From Mauremys mutica (Eukaryota; Chordata; Testudines; Geoemydidae): a stretch of 64,000 bases of DNA. Under the pieces are notes generated by a model, which was not told the DNA's origin, made no database searches, and saw only the letters and a list, made by a program, of their open reading frames with translations. The translations under genes were made by a program, and so were the position numbers. This document shows, one piece after another, positions 58,553 through 64,000 of the stretch (position 1 is its first letter; every line of letters begins with the position of its first letter). The stretch is from contig NC_059082.1 in the NCBI RefSeq assembly GCF_020497125.1, positions 25,256,965 through 25,320,964 on the forward strand, in the 5' to 3' direction.

Positions 58553-60326
58553 GCCTATTATTTGATTTTCTTAATATTTTCAGAGACATTGTTATATGAA
58601 AAAAATACCAGAACAAAATAGATGCTAGTGTAACCCATGTACGTAAGAGGGAAATATCTCTTTTTGAGATCTGTTGGGGGTGGGTAGGAAAGACTTGGGT
58701 CTGGTTCATTGTTGCTAGGCAGATGCACAATTAGCTATCCACACTCAGAAGTTTCTGGAATTGGGTGTGATAGTTTGGGGTATGCTCAACAGGTTCCCTG
58801 TTGCTGGATTCAGACTCTATGAGGGCAAGTAGTCAGGGCAGTTGCTTTTCAAAAGGCCAGGTGCTCTGTGTGCATTGGGAGAAGCTGAACCAGGGAGCAG
58901 AAAGTAGGCTGTTTCCCTTAACTCTGAAGTATTTTGCAGCAGATTAGTGATATTGTTAACCCTCCAACAGGGGAGCCCTGACCGTTTTAATTATAGACAG
59001 GGGAAATTGGGAGGGAAAACTAATTTCTTTCATTTTAATTGTATACTTGGAATGTTGCTTGATTTTAGCCAAACTGTTTTAGTAAAATTGTCTTAACCAG
59101 TATGATTTACCAATTCTCATTTTATATGAATAGGATGATGGGGAAAGAGTTATTTATATTTTGCTGTATTCAGTTTTGTATTTTTCTTGTAACAGGGCTT
59201 TTTTATCTATCCATACACGTAGCTGACTAATTAACCAACCACTCAGTTAACTAATTAAACTGAATGATTTCAGCAGAGACGGAGGCAGAGTCTGCATGGA
59301 TTCGAGATGAAGATTTCTCCAAGCCAGTGGAGGGAAGATGTTGTGGCAGTGCTTTTGACTCATCAGACTGTATAGAATTTGGTGATCAAAGACTGTAACT
59401 GAGACTCAGGTGAACTCAACATAAGCTTTTGGGAACTCTGAGTTTCTTCTCATTATGTTTCTGTGGCGATTGACCTGTTTAGTTTTAATTTGTTTTCTTT
59501 ATGTACGTGGACTACTGTAAAGATAACATACGTGGATTATAAAGTAGCCCTGGTATGTTGTAGAAATTAAGGTGTAGCTATTCTTGTGCTTATTATTTTT
59601 TTTAATCTTTATAAAGTTGGCCTTAAGAATTAATTTAATTCCTTTTGTTCTTTTTGGATTGGATTGTGGGGGTGGGAGTGGTGATTGACCCTGTGCACTC
59701 CTTGCTGAAAATCCTCAGTGACTGAATTTGGGTTTCCATATACTTTTCTATGGGCATTCCTTTTGGCACTAGGAGAAGGGCAGTGAAGTAAACTCTATTC
59801 CACCCAAAGAATACATTTATCTTCAGTTATACCAGTTTACATGCTTTCAAACACCACAAGATGATTATTACTGATTAGGAGAAAAAGTCTAACAGCTGTC
59901 TGGAGAATTCCTTCAATGTCTAGATTATTGATTTAATATCTACCCATTGTCTAGATCCCATCATTTCACAAATGTTTAAATATATTGTACAATGGGTTGA
60001 TATTATTAGAGTATTTTCCTCCATCATTGCACATATACCTCAAATATTTTACTATAATTAGTTTGATTCTTCAGACATGAGTTCAGCATTAATGGTCTTG
60101 GGCTGTTTAGCATGAAATTTAATTTGCACTAAAAGCTCAACATGATGGGAGCATGAAATATACTGGATGCAGCAGTTTTTTTCCTAAATAAAAATGAGGT
60201 AGTTATTCCCAAATATTTTTTAACATATTTCTTTTGGCTTTTAGGAAATATGCTAAAGATGAAATTTCACTTATATAACTACACAATCTTGGGCATGATG
60301 CAAAGCTCATCTTTGATACTTTAGGA
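58553..60326. other. Intergenic, no gene seen
   Basis: AT-rich with no recognised repeat or gene. Confidence 0.35.
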
Positions 60327-60541
60327 CAGTGTTTCCCAAACTTGGGATGCCGCTTGTGTAGGCGGCCAGTACATCCCTCAGACTGCGCCGCTTCCAGCAG
60401 CTCCCATTGGTCTGGAGCAGCGAACCGTGGCCAGTGGGAGCTGCGATCAGCGGGACCTGCAGACATGCCAGGTAAACAAACTAGCCCGGCCCACCAGAGG
60501 CTTTCCCTACACAAGCGGCATGTCAAGTTTGGGAAACACTG
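60327..60541. mobile_element. hAT element, 215 bp
   Basis: Ends CAGTGTTTCCCAAACTTG and CAAGTTTGGGAAACACTG are inverted; a second inner pair (GATGCCGCTTGTGTAGG / CTACACAAGCGGCATG) extends the terminal repeat. The 8-bp flanks do not match convincingly. It is the longer relative of 31682-31783. Confidence 0.85.
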
Positions 60542-60629
60542 GTGGTCTACCTAAAATTCTACTGCTTTGTTTACAAATACCTCAAGTTATGCCAACGGCA
60601 CCTAGAAATGTGGATAGGTACGATGATTG

Positions 60630-61120
60630 TCAGATGTCCATTTTTTGACCGGAACACCCAGTCCAAAAGGGACCCTGGCAGGCTGTTAAAAGTCCGATTG
60701 GTGGCGTGGGCAGGTTCCCTACCCAGCTCTGCGTGACCCTCTGGAAGCTGACGGACCTCCCTGTGGCTCCTAGGTGAAGGGACAACCAAGGGGGCTCTGT
60801 GTGCTGCTCCCGTCCCAGCATCAGCTCAGCTGCTCCTATTGGCCAGGAACCGCGGCCAATGGGAGCTGAGCGGGAGGTGCCTGCAGGCGTGGGCAGCGCA
60901 GAGAGTCACATGGTTGCACCTCTGCTTAGGAGCCGGAGGGAGATGTTGCTGCTTCCTAGGAGCCGGAAGGAGGTGTCACTCCTTCCCGGGAGCTACCTAA
61001 GTTAAGCACCACCCAGAGCCTGCACTCTAAAACCGCTCCTGCAACCTGGCCCTAGCCCAGAGCCCCCTTCTGAACCCCAAACCTGGCCCCACCCTACAGC
61101 CCACATCTCCAGCCAGAGCC
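60630..61120. repeat. Unclassified dispersed GC-rich repeat
   Basis: Starts near CAGATGTCCATTTTTTGACC and GGAACACCCAGTCCAAAAGG, and contains GGACCCTGGCAGGCTGTTAA and two tandem-like CTAGGAGCCGGA blocks (60928 and 60957). Phrases such as ACCGGAACACCCAGTC recur in turtle DNA from memory. No terminal repeats were identified. Confidence 0.5.
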
Positions 61121-62843
61121 CTGTATTGGTACAGGCTAAATCTTCTCCATACCCACACAACTCTCACTGACTTAATTAATTCCACTGCAGATACAAGGCA
61201 GTATGTAATCCTTAATATGATCTTTCATCTAAGAGTTGATTGACGTACTTTTCACTTATATGATGAGTTTTACCTTAAAGTATGAATTTATTTGCTTATT
61301 GTTGGCCATTTTTAAAAAGTAGTCCCCTAAGTTTCTGCTGCAAAGTTAATTCATGCTCTTGTTGCTTGCACATAATGGGTACAAGCATGTGCAGAAGAAG
61401 TGCATGTGCAATTTTGAAAATGTATCCTGATCTCAGCATTCTCTTGCAATGTATCTGTTTTGAGTAAACATACATTGAATGTGCTAGTTTACCCTTTATT
61501 GGTGTTTGGCATAAATCACCATCACACTTTGAATATTTTATAATTTCGGTTCAAACAGATAACTACTATGCATATATATTCAACTCTTGTTTCCTTCCTG
61601 AAATATTGGCCACTGAGTATATTCAGCTCTGTAAGAAACTTGACCACTAAATATTGCACTTCAAATGAAGAACTTGGAAAACACTCTGTGCACTGAATCC
61701 TGAATTCCTTACTAAGCTCTAGATGTCAACAACAAATTTTGCCTGCATAAGAACTGTTGGGCTCAAGCCATACATTAGTTCTGGAAATTATGTTAATTTA
61801 TTACCAGAGTTTCAGGCATAGTCCAATTTATCCTATACCATGTGAAATAGCTGTATCTGTAGGTATTGAATCAGATGTTTATAATTCATCTAATTTATGG
61901 TTACACTTCTGGGATTAAAAATTATGAGCTGAAAATAACAAGTGTACATACATTATTAATGTTGCTTATGAGCCAAATGAAAATTTTTCCACAATAAGCT
62001 ACTACATATTATTTCTTTAGCTAATGAATTAGACCACTCGTGAACAAGTGTGATAAGTATGGTATAAATAGCAAACAAACCATAAAAATAAACATCTTAA
62101 AATTACATGGGAACGACCTGTAATTGTAGTGGCAAATGCATAGCACTACATACACTTCTTTTGTTAAATATGAACATCACTGCATTGATAGATCACTGTG
62201 GAAAGGCTTAACAGAAGAAGTCTCTTTAAGAAGGCTTTTGAATAATGATAGGGTGGTTATAATAGCCATATATGACAGAGCGGTTGGATCTAGGACTCTA
62301 ATTAAGGTGCTTAACTTTAAGCATGTGCTTAGTAACATTAACTACAAGTTAAGCATCCGCATAAGTGCTGTCCTGAATAGAGATGCTTTCCTGAATTGGG
62401 GCCTTAGATTACAAGTTCTTAGGGGCAGGGAATGTGTCAGTGTGTAAAGAGCTGGGTAAATTTGTCGTGCTACATACATGTTTTCAACTGCAAAAACACT
62501 GACATAAGTGATCACTTTGTTCCTTGCTATAGTAAAACACAGACAAAAAACTCCACCATTAATTTTCTTGAGGGTATTAAATATAAACTACACTTGTATA
62601 CTGTAGTGGAGTTCCTCCACTACTACAAGAATGTCTTTCCAGTTTCTGAAAATGTAGACCCAGGTATAAGGCAATTTTTAATGATTACTGTGTCAATGAA
62701 GGGAATAAAGATCAACCTTCCTTTGTGTAAGGCTAGGTATTGCTGTCCTCTCAAGGGAGGCTGAAGTGAAGGATAGTCTCTGGCTGAAAAGGTAGCATGG
62801 GTGCAAAAAGTGGATGGGGTAAACATTCATACAGCATATCAAG
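61121..62843. other. Intergenic with a palindromic MITE-like repeat
   Basis: At 62295-62407, TTAACTTTAAGCATGTGCTT and AAGTTAAGCATCCGCATAAG are diverged inverted arms, and CCTGAATTGGGGCCTTAG closes the repeat. The rest is AT-rich without a supported gene. Confidence 0.45.
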
Positions 62844-63680
62844 CAGGGCCGCCCAGAGGGGGGGGGCAAAGGGGGCAATTTGCCCCGGGCCCCGGGCTCC
62901 GCAGGGGCCCCCAAGAGAAGAGCGGAGGCTCCCGCCTCCACCCCTCTCCTGGAGCCTCAGCGTCTCCGTCGGGGCCCCTGAGCCCCGCCCCGCTCAGAGA
63001 CGGTCCCGCCCCGGCCCCGGCCCCAGCCTCTTACCAAGCACGTCTCTGGCGGGACCTGAGCTCCGTCCCGCTCAGAGCCACGTGGTGAGCGGGGCGGGGC
63101 TGGGAGCTCCAACGGGGCCTGAGCCCCGCCCCGCTCAGAGCGCCGTGGGGAGGGGGCGGGGCAGCTGCCTCCGCTCGGCGTGGAGCTCCCAGCCCCGCCC
63201 CCTCACCACGCGGCTCTGAGCGGGACGGAGCTCAGGCCCCGCCGGAGACGTGCTCGGTAAGAGGCTGGGGCCGGGGCCGGGACCGGGGCGGGGGGGAGGA
63301 GCGGGACCGTCGGGGCCGGGGGCGGGACCCGCCGGGGACGGGGCCGGGACTGGGGGAGCGGGACCCGCTGGGGGCGGGAGCGGGACCCGCCGCCGCCGCC
63401 GCCGCCGAAGCGCAGCCCGGTCTTCGGCGGCGGGGGGCCCCTTCTGTTCCGGGACCCGCCGCCTAAGGGCCCGGAAGGCCCGCGGCGGGGACCCCCCCCC
63501 GCCACCGAATTACCGCCGAAGACCGGGCTGCGCTTCGGCGGCGGTCCCGCTTCGGCGGTAATTCGGCGGCGGGGGGCTCCCGCCGCCGGTCTTCGGGGCA
63601 CTTTGGCGGCGGGTCCCGGAACGGAAGGGCCCCCCCGCCGCCGAAGACCCCGGGCCCCCGGAATCCTCTGGGCGGCCCTG
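62844..63680. mobile_element. GC-rich hAT element, 837 bp, perfect 8-bp target duplication
   Basis: Ends CAGGGCCGCCCAGAGGGGG and CCTCTGGGCGGCCCTG are inverted repeats. ATATCAAG flanks both sides exactly (62836-62843 and 63681-63688). The interior is extremely GC- and CpG-rich and built of self-complementary blocks (CCGCCGAAG, CTTCGGCGG, GAATTACCGCCGAAG). It has no transposase; frames of up to 165 codons come from base composition. Confidence 0.93.
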
Positions 63681-63688
63681 ATATCAAG

Positions 63689-64000
63689 TGCTATACACAC
63701 TGTAGAGAGTGCATAAAGTGCTGAAAGTTAAGTGCATATTTAAATGTTTTGCTGAATCAGAGCATTAGGTTAGTTCCATCTCTAGTGATTTGTGATAGGT
63801 CAGAGGGAACCCAGTTTGATTTTCAGATTCTAAGATGAGTTTTACCATTTTTAACTGCATATATTTACTTAGGAAGTCACTAGAATTCATTAAGTATTCT
63901 GGTGTTCTATATTATCTTTACAATTACTTTTCAGAGAAGAACCACACTTCAAACTGAAGAGCCAAAACTCTGTACACTGCATATGGCTTTCACATCTGAT
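63689..64000. other. Intergenic, no gene seen
   Basis: A single arm of the 51149-type repeat near 63720-63765 (GTTTTGCTGAATCAGAGCAT); otherwise nothing recognised. Confidence 0.35.

Noticed and set aside
62844..63680. Second CpG-island promoter
   Set aside because: Target duplication and terminal repeats show it is a transposon, not a host promoter.
62797..63700. Frames of 140-165 codons
   Set aside because: Composition effect in the GC-rich hAT element; Arg/Pro/Gly-rich translation without a domain.

Overview
This is vertebrate nuclear DNA, most likely from a cryptodiran turtle. The repeats decide this: a tRNA-derived SINE with a CR1-like tail (29169-29345 and, on the minus strand, 31002-31179), many 5'-truncated CR1 LINEs ending in ATTCTATGA, PIF/Harbinger elements and MITEs with GTCTACACT ends, and hAT elements beginning CAGTGGTTCCCAAAC or CAGGGGTGGGCAAAC. 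I recognise these from memory as typical of turtle genomes, partly shared with crocodilians; no database was searched.
Only one host protein-coding segment is supported. A CpG island at about 22210-23260 carries, on the minus strand, the first coding exon of RFX7 (22475-22321). It is 51 codons plus two bases, then a consensus GTAAG splice donor. Transcription therefore runs toward position 1, so 1-22320 is read as RFX7 intron 1. Everything above about 23260 is read as promoter flank and upstream intergenic DNA. I found no second RFX7 exon and no exon of a neighbouring gene.
Layout. In the intron, 3674-8292 is a decayed two-gene PIF/Harbinger transposon (transposase on plus, Myb/SANT-like partner on minus, convergent poly(A) signals) with a CR1 inside the partner's intron. 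A second Harbinger-like element without a recognisable gene lies at 8391-10502. The rest of the intron is AT-rich and mostly unique, with old MIR-like and MITE remnants. Upstream of the gene come a Penelope-like element with hammerhead-like motifs (24721-25274) carrying a mariner-type insert, an RTE 3' end joined to a CR1 (25460-27106), SINEs, a nested Harbinger/hAT cluster (31640-32370), further hAT elements (34034, 39306, 42511, 60327, 62844), a minus-strand LINE reverse-transcriptase fossil (41080-43145), a second Penelope-like copy (58333-58540), and GC-rich nested repeats at 51720-53850.
Open reading frames of 60-270 codons occur throughout, but apart from RFX7 exon 1 and transposon remnants none shows a recognisable domain or convincing exon signals. 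The strongest leads are the hammerhead-like, inverted-repeat Penelope-type copies with perfect 12-13 bp target duplications, the uncharacterised interior of the 8391-10502 element, and the highly self-complementary GC-rich hAT element at 62844-63680 that could pass for a CpG island.
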